Source: Pseudomonadota bacterium (lineage in GTDB: Bacteria; Pseudomonadota; Gammaproteobacteria; Enterobacterales; Enterobacteriaceae). Taken from it: 6,916 nucleotides of DNA. The translations under genes were made by a program, and so were the position numbers. The DNA lies in the NCBI GenBank assembly GCA_023425455.1, contig JAFACP010000164.1, forward strand, positions 1 through 6,916. Direction: 5' to 3'. Positions 1 through 6,077 of this stretch are shown here, one piece after another; position 1 is the first letter of the stretch; each line of letters starts with the position of its first letter. The notes under the pieces were generated by a model, which saw nothing but the letters and a program-made list of their open reading frames with translations, had not been told where the DNA came from and made no database searches.

Positions 1-283
1 TCAGACGGGTGCGCAGCAGGCGAAGCTGATTTTTGTCGGCCACCTTCAGCTGACCGTCTTTATCGCGCACCAGAGTAATGTTCTGTCCGCTCACCACAAT
101 CGAGCCTTCGCTCGGTTTTTCGAGGAAGTTAATGCAGCGCAGGAAGGTACTTTTCCCGGAACCGGACGAACCGATAATGCTGATCACGTCGCCTGCATCA
201 GCCTGCAGCGAGACCCCTTTCAGCACTTCATGTTCGCCGTAGCGTTTGTGCAAATCGATAACGTTTAATTTGTTCTCAGCCAT
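1..283 (-). CDS. hisP: Histidine/basic amino acid ABC transporter ATPase HisP (5' part; runs off the left edge)
   Basis: This is the N-terminal 94 codons of the ATP-hydrolysing subunit of the HisQMP2 importer, which sits on the cytoplasmic face and powers uptake of histidine (with HisJ) and lysine/arginine/ornithine (with ArgT). The frame begins MAENKLNVIDLHKRYG and carries the Walker A loop GSSGSGKST at about residues 38-46. The stretch around residues 70-94, ending RLLRTRL, is the HisP-type insertion before the Q-loop. Q-loop, LSGGQ signature and Walker B lie beyond position 1, so completeness cannot be judged. Full-length family members are about 257 residues. Two ATGs are adjacent (284-286 and 281-283). 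I chose the inner one because the weak GAG at 291-293 is then 7 nt away rather than 4, and because E. coli HisP starts there; Salmonella uses the outer one as far as I recall. It lies 8 nt after hisM, as the last gene of the operon. Confidence 0.95.
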   Translation of the reverse strand, partial: MAENKLNVIDLHKRYGEHEVLKGVSLQADAGDVISIIGSSGSGKSTFLRCINFLEKPSEGSIVVSGQNITLVRDKDGQLKVADKNQLRLLRTRL

Positions 284-291
284 CATTATTC

Positions 292-1008
292 TCAGTGCGT
301 CGAAGAAGGTTTTACATGCTGCAGCCAGCGTTTTTCCGCCTTGCGGAACAGGCTAATCAGCACATAGGAAATGATCAAATAGAGCACCGCCGCAATGCCA
401 AAGGCGGTAAACGGCTGATAGGTTGCGGAGTTGATGTCGCGGGCAATCTTGAGCAGGTCCGGCACCGTTGCAGTAAAGGCCAGCGCGGTGGAGTGCAGCA
501 TCAAAATCACTTCGTTGCTGTACGCCGGCAGCGCAATACGCAGCGCCGAAGGCAGAATGATGCAGCGGTACAGCTTCACCGAAGAGAAACCGTAGGCACG
601 CGCCGCCTCTATTTCGCCATACGGCACAGAGCGGATGGCGCCGGCGAAAATCTCGGTGGTATACGCACAGGTGTTCAGCGTTAGCGCCAGTACGGTACAG
701 TTCAGGCCGCTGCGGAAGAAAGCGTTCAGCAACTCGGTGCCTTTGACAATCTCAAGGGTATACATACCCGAATAAAACACCAGCAGTTGGACGTACAGCG
801 GCGTACCGCGAAACACGTAGGTAAACAGCCAGATGGGGAAGCGGATAAATTTGTTCTTCGATACCCGACCAATGGCCATAAATATCGCCAGAATGCCGCC
901 CATCACGACGGAAGAGATTAACAACCACAGGGTGATTGCCACGCCGGTAAAGCGGTAACCGTCGCTCCACAGCAGCGATTTCCAGTACTCCTGAAGGATC
1001 TCAATCAC
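292..1008 (-). CDS. hisM: Histidine/lysine/arginine/ornithine ABC transporter permease HisM
   Basis: This inner-membrane permease pairs with HisQ to form the translocation channel of HisQMP2. The 238-residue length equals the E. coli protein, and the sequence is near-colinear with it as I remember it. Hydrophobic segments lie at about 22-46, 57-80, 102-125, 160-185 and 200-222. The cytoplasmic EAA loop, which docks on HisP, is at 132-160 (EIEAARAYGF, then LP at 152-153). The start codon is GTG, not ATG. It overlaps the hisQ stop (TGA at 1005-1007) by 4 nt as GTGA, and a good GAGGG ribosome site sits 7 nt upstream at 1016-1020, inside hisQ. This is the classic arrangement for translational coupling, which would balance HisQ and HisM. 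The stop is TGA at 292-294. Confidence 0.97.
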   Translation of the reverse strand: MIEILQEYWKSLLWSDGYRFTGVAITLWLLISSVVMGGILAIFMAIGRVSKNKFIRFPIWLFTYVFRGTPLYVQLLVFYSGMYTLEIVKGTELLNAFFRSGLNCTVLALTLNTCAYTTEIFAGAIRSVPYGEIEAARAYGFSSVKLYRCIILPSALRIALPAYSNEVILMLHSTALAFTATVPDLLKIARDINSATYQPFTAFGIAAVLYLIISYVLISLFRKAEKRWLQHVKPSSTH

Positions 1009-1691
1009 AGGTCAGCCCTCTTCACACCCACGGAGTTGCGACGTTCGAGCAGAAGCAGCACACCATTGGAGACGGTCGTAAAGACCAGATAGATAATGCC
1101 GCACACCACGGCAAAGTAGAACGGCTCCCAGGTACTCTTACCCGCCAGCTGTGTCGCTTTGACGACATCTTCCAGGCCGAGCAGCGACACCAGCGCAGTG
1201 GCTTTGAGGATAACCTGCCAGTTATTACCGATACCGGGCAGCGCGAAGCGCATCATCGCCGGGAACATAATCCGCCGGAACGTCTGTGAGGCGGTGAAGC
1301 CAAAAGCGGTTGCCGCTTCAATGTGCCCTTTCGGCACGGCCAGATAGGCACCGCGAAAGGTTTCCGTGAAATACGCGCCGTAGATAAAACCGAGGGTGAT
1401 AATACCGGCCACCATTGGGTCGATATCAAGTTGATCCATGCCGATGGCGTCCGTCACGCTGTTGAGCGCAATCTGCAGACCGTAAAAAATCAGCAGCATC
1501 AGCACCAGATCGGGAACGCCGCGAATCAGCGTGGTATAGCCTTCAAACAGCAGCGCTACCGGTTTATTTGCGGAAAGTTTCGCCCCTGCGCCCACCAGGC
1601 CTATCAGCACCGCCAGCACCACGGAGCTAAGAGCCAGCTCAAGGGTGACAAGCGCGCCTTGTAGAATAACGCCAGAAAATCCGTACAGCAT
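1005..1691 (-). CDS. hisQ: Histidine/lysine/arginine/ornithine ABC transporter permease HisQ
   Basis: This is the second inner-membrane permease subunit of the HisQMP2 complex, heterodimerising with HisM. Its 228 residues match the E. coli length. Hydrophobic segments occupy roughly 10-36, 54-78, 92-112, 148-172 and 190-215. The EAA loop is at about 123-144 (HIEAATAFGF, then FRRIMFP), and the protein ends VGVKRADL. It starts at ATG 1689-1691 with an AGGG ribosome site at 1700-1703, 8 nt upstream. The gene is separated from hisJ by 87 nt that include a perfect 7-bp hairpin, while it overlaps hisM by 4 nt. That spacing fits higher output of the binding protein than of the membrane proteins, which is usual for this system. 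Confidence 0.97.
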   Translation of the reverse strand: MLYGFSGVILQGALVTLELALSSVVLAVLIGLVGAGAKLSANKPVALLFEGYTTLIRGVPDLVLMLLIFYGLQIALNSVTDAIGMDQLDIDPMVAGIITLGFIYGAYFTETFRGAYLAVPKGHIEAATAFGFTASQTFRRIMFPAMMRFALPGIGNNWQVILKATALVSLLGLEDVVKATQLAGKSTWEPFYFAVVCGIIYLVFTTVSNGVLLLLERRNSVGVKRADL

Positions 1692-1733
1692 ACCGCGAGC
1701 CCTGTCGTATCGTGAGTAGTAAACCGTGTCTTC

Positions 1734-1756
1734 TCCCCTCCCTTATGCGGAGGGGG
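1734..1756. repeat. Hairpin in the hisJ-hisQ spacer
   Basis: CCCCTCC at 1735-1741 pairs perfectly with GGAGGGG at 1749-1755 across a 7-nt loop, and a T-G pair can extend the stem on the plus strand. No T-run follows on the minus strand, so it is not a complete intrinsic terminator. In E. coli and Salmonella this same spacer carries REP elements that protect the upstream hisJ message and lower hisQMP expression. This hairpin sits in the equivalent place and may do a similar job, but it does not look like a standard REP. The function is inferred. Confidence 0.7.
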
Positions 1757-1778
1757 TGCACGTTATCTTTCGTAACGG

Positions 1779-2561
1779 TTAGCCGCCGTACACGTTGAAA
1801 TCAAAATATTTTTTTGCCAGCTTGTCGTAAGTGCCGTCAGCACGCATTTCCGCGAAGGCCTTGTTCAGCGCTTCACGCAGCGCAGTGTCTTCTTTACGCA
1901 GGCCCATGCCCGTTCCCACACCAAACAGCTTCACGTCTTTAATGGACGGGCCGCCAAACTTGTAATCTTTGCCGACAGGTTGCTTCAGGAAGCCTTCGCT
2001 CGCGGCAACCTCATCCTGGAATGCCGCGTCGATACGGCCAGCTGTCAGGTCAGCGTAGATATTTTCCTGGCCCTGATAGGAGACAATTTCAATCCCCTTC
2101 GGCGCCCAGTGTTCGTTACCGTAGGTTTCCTGGGTCGTGCCCTGCAGAACGCCAACGCGCTTGCCCTTCAGTGACTCAACCGTTGGCTGAATATCAGAGG
2201 AGCGGGCAACCACCAGGCGAGAATCTGCCGCATAGAGTTTGTCGGTGAAGGCAATCTCCTGCTGGCGTTTTTCGGTGATAGAAAGAGAGGACATGATCAC
2301 GTCGATTTTTTTCGCTTTTAACGACGGGATCAGCGCATCCAGCGGGTTCTCTACGTAGGTACATTGCGCTTTGATGCGTTTGCACAGCTCATTGGCCAGA
2401 TCAATGTCAGAACCCACCAGTTCCCCTTTCGCATTCTTCGATTCGAACGGGGCATAGGTAGGATCAGTACCAATACGAATTTTCTGCGGAATCGCGGCGA
2501 AAGCCGCAGTCGTGCTGGAAACGGCCAGCACCAGGGAAAGTGACAATATTAGTTTTTTCAT
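1779..2561 (-). CDS. hisJ: Periplasmic histidine-binding protein HisJ
   Basis: This soluble periplasmic receptor delivers L-histidine to HisQMP2. It has 260 residues, the family length. A signal peptide spans residues 1-22 (MKK, hydrophobic core, then AFA before the cut), giving a 238-residue mature protein starting AIPQ. In mature numbering the ligand residues known from HisJ structures are present: Tyr14, Leu52 (Leu rather than the Phe of ArgT), Ser69/Ser70/Ser72, Arg77, Leu117, Thr121 and Asp161. The disulfide pair Cys38-Cys45 is also present. Mature residue 29 is Ser, where ArgT and E. coli HisJ have Phe, which breaks the GFDIDL family signature (see findings). The start ATG 2559-2561 has GAGGA at 2567-2571, 5 nt away. 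An in-frame TTG four codons upstream overlaps that ribosome site and would put residues before the signal peptide, so I did not use it. It is paralogous to argT next door. Confidence 0.97.
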   Translation of the reverse strand: MKKLILSLSLVLAVSSTTAAFAAIPQKIRIGTDPTYAPFESKNAKGELVGSDIDLANELCKRIKAQCTYVENPLDALIPSLKAKKIDVIMSSLSITEKRQQEIAFTDKLYAADSRLVVARSSDIQPTVESLKGKRVGVLQGTTQETYGNEHWAPKGIEIVSYQGQENIYADLTAGRIDAAFQDEVAASEGFLKQPVGKDYKFGGPSIKDVKLFGVGTGMGLRKEDTALREALNKAFAEMRADGTYDKLAKKYFDFNVYGG

Positions 2562-2566
2562 ATCTA

Positions 2567-2571
2567 TCCTC
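2567..2571 (-). promoter_or_regulatory. Ribosome binding site fixing the hisJ start
   Basis: GAGGA lies 5 nt before the ATG at 2559-2561. The in-frame TTG at 2571-2573 overlaps this site and has no comparable site of its own, so the 260-residue reading is preferred over a 264-residue one. Confidence 0.75.
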
Positions 2572-2611
2572 AACAGACTGGATTCTTACGGGATTTTTAC
2601 GTCGACAGGGT

Positions 2612-2627
2612 TGCGGTTAATGTGCCA
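2612..2627 (-). promoter_or_regulatory. Candidate sigma54 (-24/-12) promoter of hisJ
   Basis: On the minus strand the 16-mer TGGCACATTAACCGCA has the invariant GG and GC with exactly 10 nt between them. It matches TGGCAYRNNNNTTGCW except that the TT before GC is CC. It would start transcription near 2601, about 40 nt before the hisJ ATG. It is weaker than the argT element, and the CC substitution may impair activity. hisJ is known to be under nitrogen influence in Salmonella, but I cannot tell from sequence whether this element is used. I found no convincing sigma70 promoter in this spacer. Confidence 0.45.
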
Positions 2628-2684
2628 TTAATCCCCTCTGCAAGGCAAAAGATAATGCCCCATCAGTGGAACTTTCCGCCGCAT

Positions 2685-2704
2685 AAATGCGTAAGTATGC
2701 ATTT
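2685..2704. promoter_or_regulatory. ARG-box-like palindrome upstream of hisJ
   Basis: AAATGC at 2685-2690 and GCATTT at 2699-2704 form an inverted repeat around 8 nt. The inner 18 bp (minus strand AATGCATACTTACGCATT) agree with the palindromic ARG-box form AATGAATAATTATTCATT at 14 of 18 positions. ArgR is reported to repress the hisJ operon in E. coli, so an ArgR site here is plausible. ARG boxes normally occur as pairs 3 bp apart. The flanking 18-mers are poor matches, which keeps confidence low. Confidence 0.35.
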
Positions 2705-2756
2705 TCTGTGCAATTGCCGGAATGACACGCACCACAATGATCCACAGCCGTGCGTC

Positions 2757-2788
2757 ATGCACCACGACAACGCCCCGCCGTGGTGCAT
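2757..2788. repeat. 10-bp perfect inverted repeat between argT and hisJ
   Basis: ATGCACCACG at 2757-2766 and CGTGGTGCAT at 2779-2788 are exact reverse complements across a 12-nt spacer, beginning 15 nt after the argT stop. In RNA this would be a stable stem-loop at the 3' end of argT mRNA. No T-run follows on the minus strand, so it could stabilise the transcript or partly terminate it, but it is not a standard intrinsic terminator. The arms contain TGCACC/GGTGCA, the NtrC half-site motif, although the spacing is wider than a normal NtrC dyad. Confidence 0.75.
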
Positions 2789-2803
2789 ACCCGTCAGTGA
2801 CGA

Positions 2804-3586
2804 TCAGTCACCGTACACGTTGAAGTCGAAGTATTTCTTCGCCAGTTTGTCGTAGGTACCATCTTTACGCAGTTCGCTAAAGGCTTTGTTGAAAGCGGCT
2901 TTCAGCTCGGTATCATCTTTACGCAGACCGATGCCGGTGCCATCGCCAAAGTACTTTTTATCTTTAACGGACGGGCCAGCAAAAGCGAAATCTTTACCGG
3001 CAGGCTGTTTCAGGAAGCCTTCGCTTGCCGCCACTTCGTCCTGGAATGCAGCATCCAGACGGCCTGCCGCCAGATCAGAGTAAATCAGATCCTGGTTCTG
3101 GTAGGCCACAACATCGACGCCCTTCTCACGCCAGGTCGCATTGGCATAGCCTTCCTGGGTTGAGCCCTGCAGCACGCCAACGTGTTTGCCTTTCAGTGAG
3201 TCGATAGTTGGCTGGATAGGGGAACCTTTCGCCGCAATCAGACGTGAGTCTGCAGCGTAGAGCTTGTCGGAGAACGCAATCTCCTGCTGACGTTTTTCGG
3301 TGATGGAAAGAGAAGAGATAATCGCATCGATTTTCTTGGCTTTCAGCGACGGGATCAAGGCGTCGAAGTCGCTGCCTACCCATGTGCATTTCACCGCCAT
3401 GCGTTTGCACATCTCATTTCCCAGATCGATATCAAAGCCCACAAAATCGCCTTTCGCATCCTTGGAAGAGAATGGCGCGTAGGTGGCGTCAGTACCGATA
3501 CGCACTGTCTGCGGAAGCGCCGCGTAGCTGCTTGCTGCTGCACTTAATCCCACGAGTAAAGACAGAGCCAGAACCGTCTTCTTCAT
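2804..3586 (-). CDS. argT: Periplasmic lysine/arginine/ornithine-binding protein ArgT (LAO protein)
   Basis: This periplasmic receptor for lysine, arginine and ornithine delivers its ligand to the HisQMP2 membrane complex encoded downstream. It has 260 residues with a 22-residue signal peptide ending SSYA; the mature protein starts ALPQ. In mature numbering the two aromatic residues that sandwich the ligand side chain in the LAO protein are present, Tyr14 and Phe52. So are Arg77, Asp161 and the Cys38-Cys45 disulfide pair. The family signature [11 protein letters not shown] is intact. Phe52 rather than Leu52 separates it from HisJ. It starts at ATG 3584-3586 with GAGGG at 3594-3598, 7 nt upstream, and stops at TGA 2804-2806. 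It is a tandem paralogue of hisJ, clearly alignable end to end without gaps. It has its own sigma54-type promoter and a C/A-rich leader, so it is probably nitrogen-controlled and GcvB-controlled. Confidence 0.97.
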   Translation of the reverse strand: MKKTVLALSLLVGLSAAASSYAALPQTVRIGTDATYAPFSSKDAKGDFVGFDIDLGNEMCKRMAVKCTWVGSDFDALIPSLKAKKIDAIISSLSITEKRQQEIAFSDKLYAADSRLIAAKGSPIQPTIDSLKGKHVGVLQGSTQEGYANATWREKGVDVVAYQNQDLIYSDLAAGRLDAAFQDEVAASEGFLKQPAGKDFAFAGPSVKDKKYFGDGTGIGLRKDDTELKAAFNKAFSELRKDGTYDKLAKKYFDFNVYGD

Positions 3587-3621
3587 ACATTTACCCTCAA
3601 GTACCGTGATTTTATTATCTA

Positions 3622-3640
3622 TTGTGTTGTGTGTTGTGTT
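3622..3640 (-). promoter_or_regulatory. C/A-only leader element of argT, probable GcvB small-RNA target
   Basis: The minus strand here reads AACACAACACACAACACAA, made only of A and C and perfectly mirror-symmetric. It lies within a few nucleotides of the predicted sigma54 start (about 3642), roughly 36-54 nt before the ATG. In Salmonella the small RNA GcvB represses argT and other ABC-transporter mRNAs by pairing its G/U-rich R1 region to C/A-rich leader elements of this kind. The base composition and place are seen; the GcvB role is carried over from that work. C/A-rich leaders can also enhance translation. Confidence 0.7.
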
Positions 3641-3652
3641 GCAGGCTTCTCT

Positions 3653-3668
3653 TGCAGGTCTTATGCCA
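3653..3668 (-). promoter_or_regulatory. Sigma54 (-24/-12) promoter of argT
   Basis: The minus-strand 16-mer TGGCATAAGACCTGCA matches TGGCAYRNNNNTTGCW at every specified position but one (C for the first T of TTGC), with GG and GC exactly 10 nt apart. Counting 12 nt from the GC puts the start near 3642. The promoter corresponds to the nitrogen-regulated argTr promoter described in Salmonella, so activation by NtrC under nitrogen limitation is expected. Confidence 0.88.
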
Positions 3669-3823
3669 CATTGCCGACTGCGTAAAAAATCGACGTTAAA
3701 TATGTTAATAAAACGTTGCGATATTGCCTTAATGGTGAAAGATAGCAGGTCTGTCGAATGAACCGCAGCGAGAAAAAGGGAAAAAACGAATTAAATGTCG
3801 AGGATATGATCGCGGTTGCAGTT

Positions 3824-3842
3824 TTGCCCTGAAACAGGGCAA
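3824..3842. repeat. 8-bp hairpin between ubiX and the argT promoter
   Basis: TTGCCCTG at 3824-3831 and CAGGGCAA at 3835-3842 pair perfectly around the 3-nt loop AAA. It lies about 35 nt after the ubiX stop. On the minus strand AACTGC follows rather than a T-run, and no strong T-run follows on the plus strand either. It may mark the 3' end of the cvpA-purF-ubiX message, but it is not a textbook terminator. Confidence 0.55.
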
Positions 3843-3854
3843 GTTATCGTTTCA

Positions 3855-3871
3855 TGCACCGGGTCTGTGCA
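3855..3871. promoter_or_regulatory. NtrC (NR-I) binding dyad, putative enhancer for argT
   Basis: TGCACCGGGTCTGTGCA has TGCAC and GTGCA arms separated by 7 nt. This agrees with the NtrC consensus GCACC-N5-GGTGC except for one base. It is centred about 220 bp upstream of the predicted argT sigma54 start and only 5 nt beyond the ubiX stop. NtrC acts from enhancer-like distances, and an AT-rich stretch lies in between, so an activating role for argT is likely. Binding is inferred. Confidence 0.65.
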
Positions 3872-3876
3872 CCACG

Positions 3877-4446
3877 TCAGCTGCCCTGCCAGCGGGTAAA
3901 GAGCTCCTGCGGCAGGTCGATGCCAAACTGATCGAGCACCCGGTTAACGGTTTGATTAATCACGTCATCAAGCGTTTGCGGCCGGTGGTAAAAGGCGGGA
4001 ACCGGCGGCATGATAACCGCCCCCATTTCTGCAGCCAGGGTCATTAAACGCAGGTGCCCCAGGTGCAACGGCGTTTCGCGAACGCACAACACCAGCGGGC
4101 GACGCTCTTTTAACACCACATCCGCAGCGCGGGTGACCAGCGTATCGGTATAGCTGTTGACGATGCCTGAGAGGGTTTTAATCGAACAGGGGAGGATCAC
4201 CATCCCCGCGGTCTTAAACGAGCCGGAAGAGATACTGGCGGCGATATCGCGGGCATCATGCACCACGTCCGCCAGAGACTGCACGTCGCGCAGGGAGAAA
4301 TCGGTTTCGAGAGAGAGGGTTTGACGGGCCGCCTGGCTCATCACCAGATGCGTCTCCACGTCGGCAACGTCACGCAGTACCTGCAACAGACGGACGCCGT
4401 AAATCGCGCCGCTGGCACCGCTGATCCCTACAATAAGTCGTTTCAT
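3877..4446 (-). CDS. ubiX: Flavin prenyltransferase UbiX
   Basis: UbiX joins dimethylallyl phosphate to reduced FMN to make prenylated FMN, the cofactor of the decarboxylase UbiD in ubiquinone synthesis. It has 189 residues, the same as E. coli. FMN-binding and active-site motifs are all present: GISGASGA at 7-14, SSGSF at 73-77, CSIKT at 87-91, ERRPLVLCVRETP at 114-126 and MPPVPAFYHRP at 146-156. It starts at ATG 4444-4446 with AAGGG at 4455-4459 upstream and stops at TGA 3877-3879. It is the last gene of the purF operon, 88 nt after purF and separated from it by a strong hairpin. Old names for relatives (phenylacrylic acid or 4-hydroxybenzoate decarboxylase) reflect co-purified activity and not the true reaction. 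Confidence 0.97.
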   Translation of the reverse strand: MKRLIVGISGASGAIYGVRLLQVLRDVADVETHLVMSQAARQTLSLETDFSLRDVQSLADVVHDARDIAASISSGSFKTAGMVILPCSIKTLSGIVNSYTDTLVTRAADVVLKERRPLVLCVRETPLHLGHLRLMTLAAEMGAVIMPPVPAFYHRPQTLDDVINQTVNRVLDQFGIDLPQELFTRWQGS

Positions 4447-4499
4447 GATGTTTGCCCTTGCTGATTTCAGGGCTGACTGTGCAGGATTTTACGGGGAGT

Positions 4500-4528
4500 T
4501 GCAAGTGAGGGCAGCGCCCTCACCTGCA
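4500..4528. repeat. 13-bp hairpin in the purF-ubiX spacer
   Basis: TGCAAGTGAGGGC at 4500-4512 pairs with GCCCTCACCTGCA at 4516-4528 around a 3-nt loop. There is a single imperfect position: a G-T wobble in the minus-strand transcript, an A-C mismatch on the plus strand. It starts 6 nt after the purF stop. No T-run follows, so readthrough into ubiX is expected; the stem may attenuate transcription or protect the cvpA-purF message from 3' exonucleases. Confidence 0.75.
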
Positions 4529-4534
4529 GAGGCA

Positions 4535-6052
4535 TTAGCCTTCGTTGTGCATCTCTAAGCTTTCCAGATCGTTTTGTAACTGGACGGCTTTCGCATCGTC
4601 GTTACGCAGCGAGTCAAGATAGTCGAGATACTGCTGGTCAACGTCTTTGGTCACGTACACGCCGTTAAACACCGAGCATTCGAACTGCTGAATATCCGGG
4701 TTCTCGGCGCGCACCGCGTCGATCAGATCGTTGAGATCCTGGAAAATCAGCCCGTCCGCGCCGATGATCTGGCGAATTTCGTCCACTTCGCGTCCGTGGG
4801 CAATCAGCTCATTGGCGGTTGGCATATCAATGCCATACACGTTCGGGAAGCGGATCTCCGGCGCAGCTGACGCCAGGTACACTTTCTTCGCTCCGGCTTC
4901 ACGCGCCATCTCGATGATCTGCTCAGAGGTAGTGCCACGCACGATAGAGTCATCCACCAGTAGCACGTTCTTGTCGCGGAACTCCGCGCGGTTGGCGTTC
5001 AGTTTCCGGCGAACCGATTTACGACGCAGCTGCTGGCCCGGCATGATAAAGGTGCGACCGACATAACGGTTTTTCACAAACCCCTGACGGTAAGGCTTAT
5101 CCAGAATGCGGGCAATCTCCAGCGCGATATCGCAGGAGGTTTCCGGGATCGGAATAACCACATCGATATCCAGATCGTCCCACTCGCGGGCAATCTTTTC
5201 GCCCAGCTTCGTTCCCATATTAACGCGGGCGCTGTAGACGGAAATCTTGTCGATAAACGAGTCAGGACGGGCAAAATAGACGTACTCGAACAGGCACGGA
5301 TTGCTGACCGGGTTTTCCGCACACTGGCGGGTAAACAGCTGGCCTTTCTCAGTGATGTACACCGCTTCGCCAGGTGCGACGTCGCGCAGGAACTCAAAGC
5401 CCAGCGTATCCAGCGCCACGCTTTCGGAGGCAACCATATACTCCGTGCGCCCGTCGCCCATATCACGCTTGCCGAGCACCAGCGGACGGATGCCGTTAGG
5501 ATCGCGGAATGCCACCATACCGTGGCCGATAATCATCGCCACACAGGCATATGCACCGCGGATCTGGCGGTTGGTCGCGGCGACGGCGGCAAAGATGTTG
5601 TCGGCTTCCAGCGGATAATGGCGGAAGTTATCCAGCTCGCTGGCGAAAATATTGAGCAGGATTTCAGAATCAGAAGTGGTGTTAATGTGGCGGCGTTTCT
5701 CTTCGAACAGCTTTTTACGCAGCTCATGCGCGTTGGTCAGGTTGCCATTGTGGGCAAGCGTGATGCCGTACGGCGAGTTGACGTAGAAAGGCTGAGCCTC
5801 AGAGGCGCTGGAGCTGCCAGCGGTAGGATAACGAACGTGACCAATCCCCATATTACCCTGCAGACGCTGCATATGGCGGGCTTCAAACACATCGTTTACC
5901 AGGCCATTCGCCTTACGTAAACGGAAGCAGTTGTTTGCATCAATCGTGATGATACCCGCAGCATCCTGCCCACGGTGCTGAAGCACCGTTAACGCGTCAT
6001 AAATCGACTGGTTTACCGGCATGAAACCGGCGATACCGACAATACCGCACAT
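4535..6052 (-). CDS. purF: Amidophosphoribosyltransferase PurF
   Basis: PurF catalyses the first committed step of purine synthesis: PRPP plus glutamine gives 5-phosphoribosylamine, glutamate and pyrophosphate. It is cytosolic and feedback-inhibited by AMP and GMP. It has 505 residues, as in E. coli. The N-terminal nucleophile glutaminase domain (about 2-230) begins [10 protein letters not shown] with Cys2 exposed after Met removal. Arg74 (HVRYPT), Asn102 (HNGN) and Asp128 (SDSE) are the expected partners. There is no propeptide or iron-sulfur ligand pattern of the Bacillus type. The phosphoribosyltransferase domain (about 250-470) carries the flexible loop near 326-350 and the PRPP loop [13 protein letters not shown] at 363-375. 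ATG 6050-6052 has GAGGA at 6061-6065, 8 nt away. It lies 36 nt after cvpA and is controlled by the PurR operator ahead of cvpA. Confidence 0.98.
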   Translation of the reverse strand: MCGIVGIAGFMPVNQSIYDALTVLQHRGQDAAGIITIDANNCFRLRKANGLVNDVFEARHMQRLQGNMGIGHVRYPTAGSSSASEAQPFYVNSPYGITLAHNGNLTNAHELRKKLFEEKRRHINTTSDSEILLNIFASELDNFRHYPLEADNIFAAVAATNRQIRGAYACVAMIIGHGMVAFRDPNGIRPLVLGKRDMGDGRTEYMVASESVALDTLGFEFLRDVAPGEAVYITEKGQLFTRQCAENPVSNPCLFEYVYFARPDSFIDKISVYSARVNMGTKLGEKIAREWDDLDIDVVIPIPETSCDIALEIARILDKPYRQGFVKNRYVGRTFIMPGQQLRRKSVRRKLNANRAEFRDKNVLLVDDSIVRGTTSEQIIEMAREAGAKKVYLASAAPEIRFPNVYGIDMPTANELIAHGREVDEIRQIIGADGLIFQDLNDLIDAVRAENPDIQQFECSVFNGVYVTKDVDQQYLDYLDSLRNDDAKAVQLQNDLESLEMHNEG

Positions 6053-6077
6053 TCGTCTTTTCCTCGTTAAGCCACAT

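Noticed and set aside
295..684. Open plus-strand frame of 129 codons opposite hisM
   Set aside because: It is Arg/Gln-rich, low in sense and fully antisense to hisM; a shadow frame. The same holds for plus-strand frames at 1323-1664, 4731-5066 and 5301-5618.
2562..2573. TTG start giving a 264-residue HisJ
   Set aside because: The TTG overlaps the ribosome site of the ATG at 2559-2561 and would place acidic residues before the signal peptide.
2622..2855. Plus-strand 77-codon frame across the argT-hisJ spacer
   Set aside because: It runs through the inverted repeat and the ARG-like palindrome into the argT 3' end; the His/Pro/Cys-rich product looks like no protein and there is no ribosome site.
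2804..3586. argT/hisJ tandem similarity as a recent duplication or mobile repeat
   Set aside because: Both genes are long-diverged paralogues with distinct specificity residues (Phe52 versus Leu52), found in this order throughout the family; no flanking repeats.
3615..3642. Sigma70 promoter for argT using GATAAT in the leader (minus strand near 3612-3617)
   Set aside because: The hexamer is a fair -10, but nothing like TTGACA lies 16-18 nt upstream, where the DNA is the C/A tract.
5522..5920. Open plus-strand frame of 132 codons opposite purF
   Set aside because: It is antisense to well-conserved purF codons, has no family resemblance and no ribosome site I can see; GC-rich third positions on the minus strand explain it.
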